64,000 bases of DNA from CAWACP01 sp963832965. Its GTDB lineage: Bacteria > Acidobacteriota > Terriglobia > Bryobacterales > Bryobacteraceae. Below are positions 52,129-61,012 of this stretch, one piece after another (the first letter of the stretch is position 1; each line of letters starts with the position of its first letter). The DNA lies in the NCBI GenBank assembly GCA_963832965.1, contig CAWHVW010000003.1, positions 1,302,001 to 1,366,000 on the forward strand, in the 5' to 3' direction. A program made the translations under genes and the position numbers. The notes beneath the pieces were generated by a model. The model was not told the origin of the DNA. It did no database searches and worked only from the letters and a program-made list of their open reading frames with translations.

Positions 52129-52923
52129 CTAAGGTTGCACCGGAGAGAAGTGATCGTGCCGGTTGCGCTGATAGCAATCCTCAGTCGCGTCCGTGCACAC
52201 CGGCTTCTCCTTGCCGTAGCTGATGGTCTTTAGTTTGTCCGCCGGGATGCCGAGCTGCACCAGATAATCCTTCGCAGCCTGCGCGCGGCGATCGCCCAGC
52301 GCGAGGTTATATTCCGCCGAGCCGCGCTCGTCGCAATTTCCCTCGATCCGCACCATGATATTCGCGTCGTTGCTGAACACCTTCTTCAGCACGTCCGCGT
52401 TGCCCTGCAGCACGGCCTGGCCGTCACTGCGGATATCGTTCTTGTTGTAGTCGAAGTAGACGTCCTTCACGTCGCGGTTGATGATGTCCTCGGATTTCTC
52501 CACAACCGCTGGAGGTGGCGGCGGAGGCGGTGGAGGCGGCGTGGTCACTTCCACGGTGGCGGTCTTCGAATCGTCCCCTCCGGGGCCGTGGACGGCCAGC
52601 GTATAGGTGGTGGTTGCGGTGGGGGACACCTGGCGCGAGCCTTCGCTCTGCACGGCGCCCACGCCCTGATCGATGGCCATGTCGGTGGCATTGCTGATGG
52701 ACCAGCGCAGTGTGGCAGACCCGCCCTTTTCAATGGTGGACGGCTCCACGGTGAAGCTGTTGATCACGGCCTTCGGTGGCGCTACCTGCGTTACCGGCCC
52801 TGGCGGAGGTGGTGGTGGCGGCGGCGGAGCCTTCTTCTTGCAGCCTGCCGCGAAAAATAGAAGCGTCAGCGCCAGCAGCACGGCGCCAATCCTGACAACC
52901 TGCGTCCTGAAATTGCGGCTCAT
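52129..52923 (-). CDS. pal: Peptidoglycan-associated lipoprotein with an inserted Ig-like domain
   Basis: The 264-residue outer-membrane lipoprotein has a lipobox (FFAAGC, Cys28) and an OmpA-type peptidoglycan-binding domain at the C-terminus (VYFDYNKNDIR...EGNCDERGSAEYNLALGDRRA). Between them lie a nine-Pro run, an Ig-like region (PSTIEKGGSATLRWSI...TTTYTLAVHGPGG) and a second ten-Pro run. Usual Pal is about 160-180 residues, so the insert is extra. The ATG at 52923 has AGAGGAG upstream. Confidence 0.92.
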   Translation of the reverse strand: MSRNFRTQVVRIGAVLLALTLLFFAAGCKKKAPPPPPPPPPGPVTQVAPPKAVINSFTVEPSTIEKGGSATLRWSISNATDMAIDQGVGAVQSEGSRQVSPTATTTYTLAVHGPGGDDSKTATVEVTTPPPPPPPPPPAVVEKSEDIINRDVKDVYFDYNKNDIRSDGQAVLQGNADVLKKVFSNDANIMVRIEGNCDERGSAEYNLALGDRRAQAAKDYLVQLGIPADKLKTISYGKEKPVCTDATEDCYQRNRHDHFSPVQP

Positions 52924-52961
52924 CCTGTTTTCTCCTCTGATACAGCAAATAAACGTTACGT

Positions 52962-54335
52962 TCAATAGCTGCCCCGGCTCCAAACCGGCTTTTCATTATT
53001 GCCCACCGTCGTTAATTGGCGCTTGCCCGTACCGTTGGCAAGCATGGTCCAGATCTCGGTTTTCCTGCCCTGCATGGACGAGTAGACAATGTGAACGCCA
53101 TCGGGAGCCCAGATCGGGTTCTCGTTCCGTCCTTCTTCGTGTGTGAGCTGGGTGATGTCTCGCGTGGCTGCATCCATCACGAAGATGTTGTAACTGCCGG
53201 GAGCGAAGCCCTTGGTCCACGCGAACGCAATATGCTGGCCGTCGGGCGACCACGAGGGGTTCACCGCTTCGCCTTCGCCGTTGGTCAATCGCGACACGTT
53301 CACGCCGTCCACACTCATTGTATATATTTGGGGCAAGCCGGAGCGGTCGGACACGAACACGATTGTGTTTCCGGTTTTGGGGTCCATCTTCGGCTCCACG
53401 GCGATGGAATTGGCGAAGGTCATGCGCTGCAGGTTACCGCCATCGACATTGGTCTCGAAGATTTGCGAATAGCCCGCCGCCGCCGTGGAGTAGATGAGCA
53501 GGTGGTTGTTGTCCGGAGTGAAATCGGAAGCGGCATTCATGGAAGCGTGCTGGTTGTAGTAAGGCAGCTTCTTGCCGCTCAGCAGCGAATACACGAAGAT
53601 CTCCGGCTGGCCGTGCAGATAACTGGTGAAAGCGATCTTGCTGCCGTCCGGTGACACGCAGGGGAACGTCGAGATGGAGCCCAGGTGGGTGAACGGCTTC
53701 TGGTTCGAGCCGTCATAATCCATCGACCAGATCTCCTTGTTGCCGGTGCGATCGGAAACAAAGTAGATCTTTGTGCCCATCAGACTGACGCCGCCAAACT
53801 GTTTCAGGATGTCGGCCGCGAACTGCTGGGCCACGTTCTTTGCGCCGGCTTCGTCGAGCGTGGCGTAGTACACCTTGCCCAGCACTTGCGCGGCACCGGG
53901 ATCCGGTAGCTGCACGTTGTACAACCAGCCGTAAAGAACGATCTGTCCATTCTGCGCCGCGGTGTAGCCGAAGGCGAGGTAGGTGGAGTTGGCCGGCGGA
54001 CCGGACCAGTCCGAAAGGAAATAACCGTTACCCTGGGCGCCGGGGGTGGGCGGCCGTTTGAAATCGCCCGGCTGCTGCGGAACCTGCAGCGGCATGACGG
54101 TCTTGGGAACCATACTGAAGATGCCCGAATCCTGCACTTCGCTGAACAGGGTCGCGTTGAAGGTGGTCATGAACTTCTGCGCGTCGCCGGAACCGCGGAA
54201 GTCGGGAATGGCGATGGAGGCCTTGCCGGCGCCCTTCTCCACGGTGGCGTTGATTTGCGGCTGCTGTCCGCCGGCCAGCGCCCCAGGGGCGGCGGACGCG
54301 GCGAGGATCGAGAATAGGGTCAGGTATCGTTTCAT
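52962..54335 (-). CDS. tolB: Tol-Pal system propeller protein TolB
   Basis: The 457-residue periplasmic protein has a signal peptide, an N-terminal domain (about 25-190) and a six-bladed C-terminal propeller with repeated blade sequences (YFVSDRTGNKEIWSMDYDG, FVSDRSGLPQIYTMSVDG, SWSPDGQHIAF). It binds Pal and links to TolA for outer-membrane constriction. It overlaps the tolA-like gene by 4 bases (ATGA) and ends 38 bases before pal. Confidence 0.94.
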   Translation of the reverse strand: MKRYLTLFSILAASAAPGALAGGQQPQINATVEKGAGKASIAIPDFRGSGDAQKFMTTFNATLFSEVQDSGIFSMVPKTVMPLQVPQQPGDFKRPPTPGAQGNGYFLSDWSGPPANSTYLAFGYTAAQNGQIVLYGWLYNVQLPDPGAAQVLGKVYYATLDEAGAKNVAQQFAADILKQFGGVSLMGTKIYFVSDRTGNKEIWSMDYDGSNQKPFTHLGSISTFPCVSPDGSKIAFTSYLHGQPEIFVYSLLSGKKLPYYNQHASMNAASDFTPDNNHLLIYSTAAAGYSQIFETNVDGGNLQRMTFANSIAVEPKMDPKTGNTIVFVSDRSGLPQIYTMSVDGVNVSRLTNGEGEAVNPSWSPDGQHIAFAWTKGFAPGSYNIFVMDAATRDITQLTHEEGRNENPIWAPDGVHIVYSSMQGRKTEIWTMLANGTGKRQLTTVGNNEKPVWSRGSY

Positions 54336-55105
54336 CGCAGATTGAACCGGATTTCCACGCTGGCGGAGCTGCCGCCATATTGCGGCGGCAACGCGGGAAA
54401 CGGCGCCGCCAGAAGCACCGCGCGTTGCGCAGTGACGTCAATGTTATAGTTGCCGCTGCTCTCCATCACCGTGGGGGTGCTGACGGAGCCGTCGCGACGG
54501 ATATCGAAGGTGACGATCGACGGGCTCCGTTGCGATCGCGGATCCAGATTCGCGGTCTGCCATTTCTCAGCGATCCGCTGGATGATGAGGCTGACATACG
54601 CGCCGTATTGCTGCCCGAAAACGCCCGCGCCCACGCCAATGCTGCCCCCGTGCGGCATGTTGTACATGGGGCTGTTTGCGGCCTGGCCCTCCACGCTAAA
54701 GATCTGATTCTCCCGGTATTGCTCGGGAGGCAGATTGCGGCGCGCCACTTCCGGAGGTTTAGGGCGTTCTGGCTTATCGCGCCACAGCGGAATCGCGTCG
54801 AGATCGGGCTTGGGCGCGGCCTTCTCGAGCTTCTTCTCGGGAGGAGGCTCCGGGATTTGCGATTCAGTGTCGTGCGCGAGAGGGTTCACTCGTCCGGTTC
54901 GCCCGGGAATCGGGATGGTCTTCACGGCAGAGACTTCCACGGCCCCTCCGCCCGCCACGTTGCTGCCCCAGGTCTCATGGCTGAGGTGGGCCATCCACAT
55001 GGTATAGACGCCGGCCAGCACCAGAAAGCTCACGTGAAAAATCGCCGACGCCATCAGCGGCTTACGCAGAGACTCGTCCTGATCCAGTATGTCGGCGTGG
55101 GGCAT
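54332..55105 (-). CDS. tolA: TonB/TolA family energy transducer
   Basis: The 257-residue protein has one N-terminal membrane helix (about 18-38, ASAIFHVSFLVLAGVYTMWM), a Pro/Glu/Lys-rich spacer (EPPPEKKLEKAAPKPD) and a C-terminal TonB-like domain (TFDIRRDGSVSTPTVMESSGNYNIDVTAQRAV). Its place between tolR and tolB makes a TolA role most likely, although the domain is closer to TonB. The gene is 1 base after tolR. Confidence 0.87.
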   Translation of the reverse strand: MPHADILDQDESLRKPLMASAIFHVSFLVLAGVYTMWMAHLSHETWGSNVAGGGAVEVSAVKTIPIPGRTGRVNPLAHDTESQIPEPPPEKKLEKAAPKPDLDAIPLWRDKPERPKPPEVARRNLPPEQYRENQIFSVEGQAANSPMYNMPHGGSIGVGAGVFGQQYGAYVSLIIQRIAEKWQTANLDPRSQRSPSIVTFDIRRDGSVSTPTVMESSGNYNIDVTAQRAVLLAAPFPALPPQYGGSSASVEIRFNLR

Positions 55106-55106
55106 G

Positions 55107-55547
55107 CTATTTCTTATCCGCCAGATCCTCTGGTTGCGTCACCATGTTGACTTTCAGCTTCGCGTCACCGCACGCGCTCACCACCTGCGCCAGCGCGTCC
55201 CAGATGACGCCCCGGTCGGCTTTGATGTACACTTCGGTGGCGTTTCGGAAGCGGCTCCGCACGGTGTTTCCGATAAGGTGAATATTCACCGGCTTGTCGT
55301 TCAAATAAGTGCTGCCGTCGCGGGTTACCGAGATCACCGGCATCTCTCGCGTGGTGGTGCGGTTCTGGCTCACCTTCGGCACATCCACTTCCAGCCCAAA
55401 CTCCATTACGTGGGCGGTGAGCATGAAGATGATCAGAAGCACCAGCACGACGTCCACCAGCGGCACAATGTTGATCTCGGCCAGCGTACTGCCGCCGCGA
55501 TACCGGCGCCCGCCGAATCCGTTCGCGGAGCTGGTGGAAAAGGCCAT
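55107..55547 (-). CDS. tolR: ExbD/TolR family protein
   Basis: A 146-residue protein with one membrane helix (LAEINIVPLVDVVLVLLIIFM, conserved Asp in VDVVLVLL) and a small periplasmic domain. With TolQ it forms the proton-driven motor of the Tol system. The spacing to both neighbours is one base. Confidence 0.93.
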   Translation of the reverse strand: MAFSTSSANGFGGRRYRGGSTLAEINIVPLVDVVLVLLIIFMLTAHVMEFGLEVDVPKVSQNRTTTREMPVISVTRDGSTYLNDKPVNIHLIGNTVRSRFRNATEVYIKADRGVIWDALAQVVSACGDAKLKVNMVTQPEDLADKK

Positions 55548-55548
55548 G

Positions 55549-56220
55549 CTACTCCTCGAAGTTGCGCTCGGTCATGTTCAGGAACTCCAGCGCGAAGTCG
55601 TCCATGCGCGCGCCGAACTCGCGAATGCTGCTGCCGAACCAGTTATAGGCGACTGCGGCGGGAATGGCCGCGGCCAGACCCAGCGCGGTGGTGACCAGCG
55701 CTTCGGAGATGCCCGGCGCGACGGCGCGCAGACTGGCCGCCCCGGCGGTGCCCAGTCCCTGAAACGCGTCGATGATACCCATCACCGTCCCAAACAGCCC
55801 GATGAACGGTGAAACCGTCGCCGTGGTGGCGAGGATATTCATGTTGCGCTCCAGCCGCGCCACCTCTTCGCTGACGCCGAGCTGCAAAGACCGTTCGAGG
55901 GTGGTCTTGTTCTTCACCGCGCCTCGCGACTTCATTTGACGGTCCACTTCGCTGTAGCCGAAATCGAACACCGCCACCAGCGGCGAGGCCCGAAACTGCT
56001 CACTGGCCACCGCCACGGACTCCAACCCGGCGGCTTTGCGGAAAGCGCGGAGAAAGCGCCGATTCGCGCCTTGCGCGTTACGGAAGGCAACCCATTTGGA
56101 GAAGATCACCGCCCACGAGAGCAGCGAGAAAACGAGCAGGATCACCATCACCACCTTCGCAGTCGCGCCCGCGCCCCGCACCAGGTCCCACGTGCTCAAT
56201 TGCAGAAGGATGGCGAACAA
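55549..56220 (-). CDS. tolQ: MotA/TolQ/ExbB proton channel family protein
   Basis: The 223-residue inner-membrane protein has three helices (about 20-40, 130-155, 170-195), with the ExbB/TolQ signature SPFIGLFGTVMGIIDAF and ALVTTALGLAAAIPAAVAYN. The start is TTG with GGGGAGG 11 bases upstream; nearby ATGs are out of frame. It is the first gene of the tol operon, divergent from the cyclophilin gene with a 133-base gap that should hold both promoters. Confidence 0.93.
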   Translation of the reverse strand: MFAILLQLSTWDLVRGAGATAKVVMVILLVFSLLSWAVIFSKWVAFRNAQGANRRFLRAFRKAAGLESVAVASEQFRASPLVAVFDFGYSEVDRQMKSRGAVKNKTTLERSLQLGVSEEVARLERNMNILATTATVSPFIGLFGTVMGIIDAFQGLGTAGAASLRAVAPGISEALVTTALGLAAAIPAAVAYNWFGSSIREFGARMDDFALEFLNMTERNFEE

Positions 56221-56353
56221 ATCAGGTGGTTCCTCCCCACATGTTCATGATAGAACGGCGCGCAGTCCGTCCGGTGAATAAAACGTACCTTGATGCAAAT
56301 GTTTCTGGAGTACCCGGAGCCCGGTCTTGTGAGACGGGCGTGGATGGGAGAGA

Positions 56354-57016
56354 ATGTCATGCCAGATGAAGCGCCATCGACTTCTGCCGATTCCCCTCAC
56401 CGTCTTTGCCCTGCTGGCGGCATGCTCGTCTCCCGCCCCGAAGGAGACCGCGCGAGAATCCTTACAGGCTTCGGCCACTCAGGCGCCGGCGATTTTTCGC
56501 GTGAAGTTCGACACCACCAAAGGTTCCTTCATCGTGGAGGTGCATCGCGACTGGGCGCCCCGTGGAGCCGACCGCTTCTTTGAGCTCATCGACGGCAAGT
56601 ATTACGACGGACTCTACTTCTTCCGCGTGATCAAGGGCTTCGTCGTGGAATGGGGCATTCATAGGGACCCGCAGGTGACCGCCCGCTGGAACGCCATGGT
56701 GATCCCCGACGATCCGGTGAGGCAAAGCAATCGCCGCGGGACCATTACCTTCGCTACCGACGGGCCCAATACCCGGTCCACCGAACCGTTCATCAACCTG
56801 GCCGACAACGGGCGGCTGGACAGCCGCGGATTCGCTCCTTTCGGCGAGGTGGTGGAAGGCATGGACGTGGTGGACAAGCTTTACGCCGGTTACGGGGACG
56901 GCCCGCCGAACGGCGAAGGCGTCGATCAGAACAAGGCGGAGGCTCGCGGGAATGAGTACATCGAGGGCAGCTTCCCGAAGCTGGACAAGATTACTATGGC
57001 TCGAGTGGTTGACTAA
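56354..57016 (+). CDS. Cyclophilin-type peptidyl-prolyl isomerase, lipoprotein
   Basis: The 220-residue protein has a lipobox (ALLAAC) after a short signal and a cyclophilin domain (FDTTKGSFIVEVHRDWAPRGADRFFELI...YYDGLYFFRVI). The substrate pocket keeps Arg in FFRVI and Phe in FINLADN; FVVEWG replaces the more usual FVVQGG. It should fold proteins in the periplasm. The ATG at 56354 has GGGAG close upstream; ATG 56366 (MKRHRLL) is the alternative. Confidence 0.9.
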   Translation: MSCQMKRHRLLPIPLTVFALLAACSSPAPKETARESLQASATQAPAIFRVKFDTTKGSFIVEVHRDWAPRGADRFFELIDGKYYDGLYFFRVIKGFVVEWGIHRDPQVTARWNAMVIPDDPVRQSNRRGTITFATDGPNTRSTEPFINLADNGRLDSRGFAPFGEVVEGMDVVDKLYAGYGDGPPNGEGVDQNKAEARGNEYIEGSFPKLDKITMARVVD

Positions 57017-57073
57017 TAGCCCCTGAAGCCCGGCAGATCAAGAAGAAACCGTAGATTGTCAATCTTGTAGCCG

Positions 57074-57252
57074 GTCTTTACAGTTTTTTACATATTTCAG
57101 GAAACCTCCCTCCCGAAATCTGAAGATTCCGCTCTGGTTCTGATTTGTAACCTTAGCCTTATGTTGGTGATGGGTTTTGGCAAGGTGAATGCACAGGCGG
57201 CCCCAACCCAGGTGCGCATTACCACTAAGCACCACTTTCCAGGAGAACCATG
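57074..57252 (+). promoter_or_regulatory. Conserved leader A upstream of the first Oar-like receptor
   Basis: The 429-base gap before the receptor holds blocks that recur in the same order before the second receptor: GTCTTTACA, TTCAGG, TATGTTGGTG (57160-57169), AGGTGCG and CCAGGAGAA-ATG with TCGGACG after it. The ATG at 57250 has an excellent Shine-Dalgarno but opens a 94-codon frame that is not the receptor frame and overlaps its start. At the second receptor the matching ATG is the receptor start. Confidence 0.5.
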
Positions 57253-57445
57253 GCATTCGGACGCTGCGCTTACCATCACGTGTTCCATCGGCTAAACCCC
57301 GCCGCGAAACAATCGCGACGGACCGGCCCACTCCGTTCCTCGTTCCTCGTCAGACGAACCGGCAGCCTCCAGCGATTCCGCGCTACATCGCACGTTTCTG
57401 GACTGTTCCTGGGCGACGACAGAATTGAACAAAGAATGGAGAGCT

Positions 57446-60400
57446 ATGACCAATCAACGATTCGGAATCAGACAGTGGGGAATTCTGGCTGCCCTTACCG
57501 TCCTGACGGGCGGGTTGTACGGGCAGGCCATTGAGAGTGTTCTTCTCGGGGAAGTGACCGACGCCAGCGGTGCCGGAGTGTCGGGCGCGACGATCACCGC
57601 CCTCAACAAGGACACGGGCGTAAAATCCACGACGACCACCAGTTCCAATGGCGAATACCGGTTCAACAGCGTGGCCGTGGGTCGTTATGATGTTTCGGCA
57701 TCCGCCAGTGGCTTCACCACCGCCACTGTCGCGGATGTAGCGCTGGAACTCAACCACACTGCAACCATCAACATCTCGCTGCAGGTTGGCACCGTAAACA
57801 CCTCGGTGGAAGTTACGGCTGCGGCCGCCCTGCTGGACACTTCCACGGCGCAACTACAGACCACCTACACCACGAGCGCCGCGGAAAACATGGGCGCGGC
57901 AGCCTTCTCCAAAACGATCAATGGTTCGGGAATCTGGAATCTCAGCCTGCTCGGCGCCGGCGTAACCTCATCGGGAGGCGTTGGCCAGGGCACGGGCCCG
58001 AGCATCGCCGGCCAACGTCCGGAAAATAACACGTTCAGTATCGACGGCGTGGATAACGATAACCACTATGTCACCGGTCCGCAGGTCACTGTCCCCAATG
58101 ACGCGGTGGCCGAGTTCACGCTCTTGCAGAATCAATTCAACCCGGAGTTCGGCGGGGGATCGGGCGGCGTATTCAACGTGCTTCTGAAGTCCGGCACCAA
58201 CTCAGTTCACGGGTCAATTTATGAGTACTTTCAAAACCGCGATCTGAACGCGCTGGATCAACAGCAGCGAATCGCGGGGGACACGTCGCAGCCGCGCTAC
58301 GATAATAACCGGCTCGGCGCCACGGTTGGTGGTCCCATCGTCAGGAACAAGCTGTTCTATTTTGGGGACTACGAGTACAATCCGCTGGGTCAGGCGGCGA
58401 ATCCGGCGGGCACCGTGATTGCGCCAACCGCCTCGGGCATTGCGGCGCTGGGAAACATACCCGGAGTCAGCGCGACCAATCTCGGCGTTTTTAAGCAGTA
58501 TGTGCCGGAAGCATCGACGGCAACCGGTTCCATCATGGTGGGCGGCGTCAGCATCCCCACCGGGCCACTCACCTTCGCTTCGCCGAACTATTACAACAGC
58601 TACAACGCCGTCATAGCGATCGACTACAACGTCAGCGACCGCGATCAGCTTCGCGGCCGGTACCTTTATAACAGCAGCAAAGGCATCGACGCTATCGCTG
58701 ACCTGCCGGTGTTCTTCGAGCCGTCGCCGGACGTGAATAACAGTGGTTCGATTTCCGAATTCCATAACTTTTCCCCAAGTCTGGAGAACGAACTGCGCGT
58801 CTCCTACAGCCGCAACAACGCCAATACCACCGCGGGCGACTTCAAGTTCCCGGGTCTCGACGCGTTCCCGAACCTTGCATTCGACGATCTGAATTTGCAA
58901 GTAGGGCCGGACCCCAACACTCCTTCCGGGTCCATCGAAAACCTCTCCACGCTACAGGACAACCTGAGTAAGACCTGGGGTCGCCACACGATTAAGGTAG
59001 GCTACAGCGCCTTTGACGTTATCCTGGCCGGCTATTTCGTGCAGCGCGCCCGGGGCGACTACGATTATGCGACGCTGGAGGAGTACTTGTACGACGACGC
59101 GCCAACAGGCGGCAATCTGAGCGGCGTTTCGGGCGAGCGTAGCGCCGGCTTCGCCAACGTTCCGTTCGGCTTCCTGTCGCAAGCGGGTTACGCCAACGAC
59201 GACTTCAAGATCCGCCCCAATCTGACGCTGAATATCGGCGTACGCTATGAGTACGTGCAGATACCGGTGGGCTCGCGCTACCAGGCGGAGAGCGCCATCG
59301 CCAGCGTCCCCGGCGTAATCACCTTCGCCGAACCGAAGTCCGGTAAGGACCAGTTTGCGCCGCGGCTGGGGTTCGCCTGGTCGCCCGGCAAGAGCGGCTT
59401 GTGGTCTGTTCGCGGCGGCTTTGCGCAATCGTACGACAACACCTACATCAACCTGAACCAGAATTCTTCTCCGCCTTATTTTGCAACCACCCTGGACTGC
59501 GACGGCGAACCAGGAGTGTCCACGCCGGGCTGCCCCGCTGCGGGCTTTCTGGCGAGCGGAGGCTTGCACAGTACCGCCACGGCGGGTGGATGGGCTGACC
59601 CGGCGGATGCCCGCGCGGCGGTCGCCTCCTACACCTTCGACGAGACGAAACGCCCCTATGCCCTGACGGGAACCATGGGCGTACAACGTCTGCTCGGTAA
59701 GGACTACACTATCGAAGCGCGTTACGTGTACACCAAGGGCGTGCACCTCTGGAATCAGACGCGCCTGAACATTCTCTCGAAGGTCACGCCTACCGACTTC
59801 CTTCCCACCTTCCTGAGCATGCCGTCGGCGTCCGAGATCGCTTCCCTGACTACGACCCTGGCGCAGATTGAGGCCAAACCGAGTAACGACCTCGCTCAGT
59901 ATGGATTCCCGAACAACATCGTGGGTTATCATCCGTGGGGCAACTCGCGCTATAGCGGCCTCGCGCTGCAGATGAACAAGCGCTACTCGAAGAACTTCAT
60001 GTACATCGCGGCCTTTACCTGGAGCCATGCCCAGGATGACACGACGGCCACCAACTTCTCGACCATTCTGTCGCCACGGCGCGCGCAGGATTTCCAGGAC
60101 CTCGCGGCGGAATGGTCCGATTCGGCTCTGGATCGCCGCCTTCGCTTCACCCTGACCCCCATGTATGACTTCAGGCCGTTCCAGAATGGCAATTGGGCGA
60201 TGAAAAACATCCTGGGGAACTGGAACGTCTCCATGACGTACACATACCAGTCGCCGGAGTACGCTACCGTCCAGAGCGGAGTCGACTCGAACCTGAACGG
60301 CGACTCCGCGGGTGACCGGGCTATTGTCAACCCCGCTGGCACCGCCAACGTCGGTAGCGATGTCACTCCAATAACCAACGCCAACGGCGACACGGTCGCT

Positions 60401-60748
60401 TATCTTGCAGTCAACCCCAACGCCCGCTACATTGTGGCCGGCCCTGGGGCGCTTTCCAACGGCGGTCGCAACAGCCTGCCGCTGGACCCCACTAACAACA
60501 TCGACGCATCGCTTTCCAAGCGTTTCAATATCACCGAACGCATGGCGGCGCAAATTGGCGTGCAGGCGTTCAACGCGTTCAATCACGCTCAATTCGTTGG
60601 CGGGTATCTGTCGGACGTTTCCCCGTTTGGAACGAACGCGATTTCCCGCTCGTTCCTGGTACCGAGCAGTTCGTCTTTCGACCAGTACCAGCAGTTTGTC
60701 CCCAGCAACGCGCGAGGATGCCAACTCGTGGCGAAGTTCACTTTCTGA
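57446..60748 (+). CDS. TonB-dependent receptor, Oar-like
   Basis: The roughly 1100-residue outer-membrane transporter has a signal peptide (MTNQRFGIRQWGILAALTVLTGGLYGQ) and a CarboxypepD_reg-like domain (VTDASGAGVSGATITALN..., about 30-115). A plug domain (INGSGIWNLSLLGAGVTSSGG...FSIDGVDNDN) and a large C-terminal beta-barrel ending in FNHAQFVGG...VAKFTF follow. Oar-type receptors take up large or peptide-like substrates; the substrate here is unknown. GGAGAG lies before the ATG at 57446. A hairpin terminator follows. Confidence 0.92.
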   Translation: MTNQRFGIRQWGILAALTVLTGGLYGQAIESVLLGEVTDASGAGVSGATITALNKDTGVKSTTTTSSNGEYRFNSVAVGRYDVSASASGFTTATVADVALELNHTATINISLQVGTVNTSVEVTAAAALLDTSTAQLQTTYTTSAAENMGAAAFSKTINGSGIWNLSLLGAGVTSSGGVGQGTGPSIAGQRPENNTFSIDGVDNDNHYVTGPQVTVPNDAVAEFTLLQNQFNPEFGGGSGGVFNVLLKSGTNSVHGSIYEYFQNRDLNALDQQQRIAGDTSQPRYDNNRLGATVGGPIVRNKLFYFGDYEYNPLGQAANPAGTVIAPTASGIAALGNIPGVSATNLGVFKQYVPEASTATGSIMVGGVSIPTGPLTFASPNYYNSYNAVIAIDYNVSDRDQLRGRYLYNSSKGIDAIADLPVFFEPSPDVNNSGSISEFHNFSPSLENELRVSYSRNNANTTAGDFKFPGLDAFPNLAFDDLNLQVGPDPNTPSGSIENLSTLQDNLSKTWGRHTIKVGYSAFDVILAGYFVQRARGDYDYATLEEYLYDDAPTGGNLSGVSGERSAGFANVPFGFLSQAGYANDDFKIRPNLTLNIGVRYEYVQIPVGSRYQAESAIASVPGVITFAEPKSGKDQFAPRLGFAWSPGKSGLWSVRGGFAQSYDNTYINLNQNSSPPYFATTLDCDGEPGVSTPGCPAAGFLASGGLHSTATAGGWADPADARAAVASYTFDETKRPYALTGTMGVQRLLGKDYTIEARYVYTKGVHLWNQTRLNILSKVTPTDFLPTFLSMPSASEIASLTTTLAQIEAKPSNDLAQYGFPNNIVGYHPWGNSRYSGLALQMNKRYSKNFMYIAAFTWSHAQDDTTATNFSTILSPRRAQDFQDLAAEWSDSALDRRLRFTLTPMYDFRPFQNGNWAMKNILGNWNVSMTYTYQSPEYATVQSGVDSNLNGDSAGDRAIVNPAGTANVGSDVTPITNANGDTVAYLAVNPNARYIVAGPGALSNGGRNSLPLDPTNNIDASLSKRFNITERMAAQIGVQAFNAFNHAQFVGGYLSDVSPFGTNAISRSFLVPSSSSFDQYQQFVPSNARGCQLVAKFTF

Positions 60749-60765
60749 GTTAGTTCAGGCAACTG

Positions 60766-60799
60766 AGGGCCGTCTGCTTCGCGGCGGTCGGCCCTTTCT
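60766..60799 (+). terminator. Rho-independent terminator after the first Oar-like receptor
   Basis: AGGGCCGTCTGC (60766-60777) pairs with GCGGTCGGCCCT (60784-60795) around a TTCG-containing loop, with one T-T mismatch and one G-T pair, followed by TTTCT. This ends transcription before the leader of the second receptor. Confidence 0.7.
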
Positions 60800-60813
60800 C
60801 TCCACTTAGATCA

Positions 60814-61012
60814 GTCTTTACATTCGTTTACAAATACTACGCAATTCAGGATTGCCCCATCCGAAAACCGGAATTCGTATTCCCGCGCACGCTGGTAACC
60901 CCCACGCTATGTTGGTGTTATAAATTGGTAAGGCGTTTGCATCATCAAGACCCACCAAGGTGCGACCTCACACTGACACAAACAAACCAGCACCAATCCC
61001 AGGAGAATTATG
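60814..61012 (+). promoter_or_regulatory. Conserved leader B upstream of the second Oar-like receptor
   Basis: The blocks of leader A are repeated: GTCTTTACA (60814), TTCAGG, TATGTTGGTG (60908-60917), AGGTGCG and CCCAGGAGAATT-ATG with CTCGGACG after it. The last ATG (61010) is the receptor start. The spacing of blocks differs by 8-12 bases from leader A. It could be a shared promoter and 5' UTR or a duplicated regulatory RNA. Confidence 0.5.

Noticed and set aside
58952..60724. 590-codon minus-strand frame opposite the first Oar-like receptor
   Set aside because: Composition is typical of antisense and the receptor domains are unambiguous on the plus strand.
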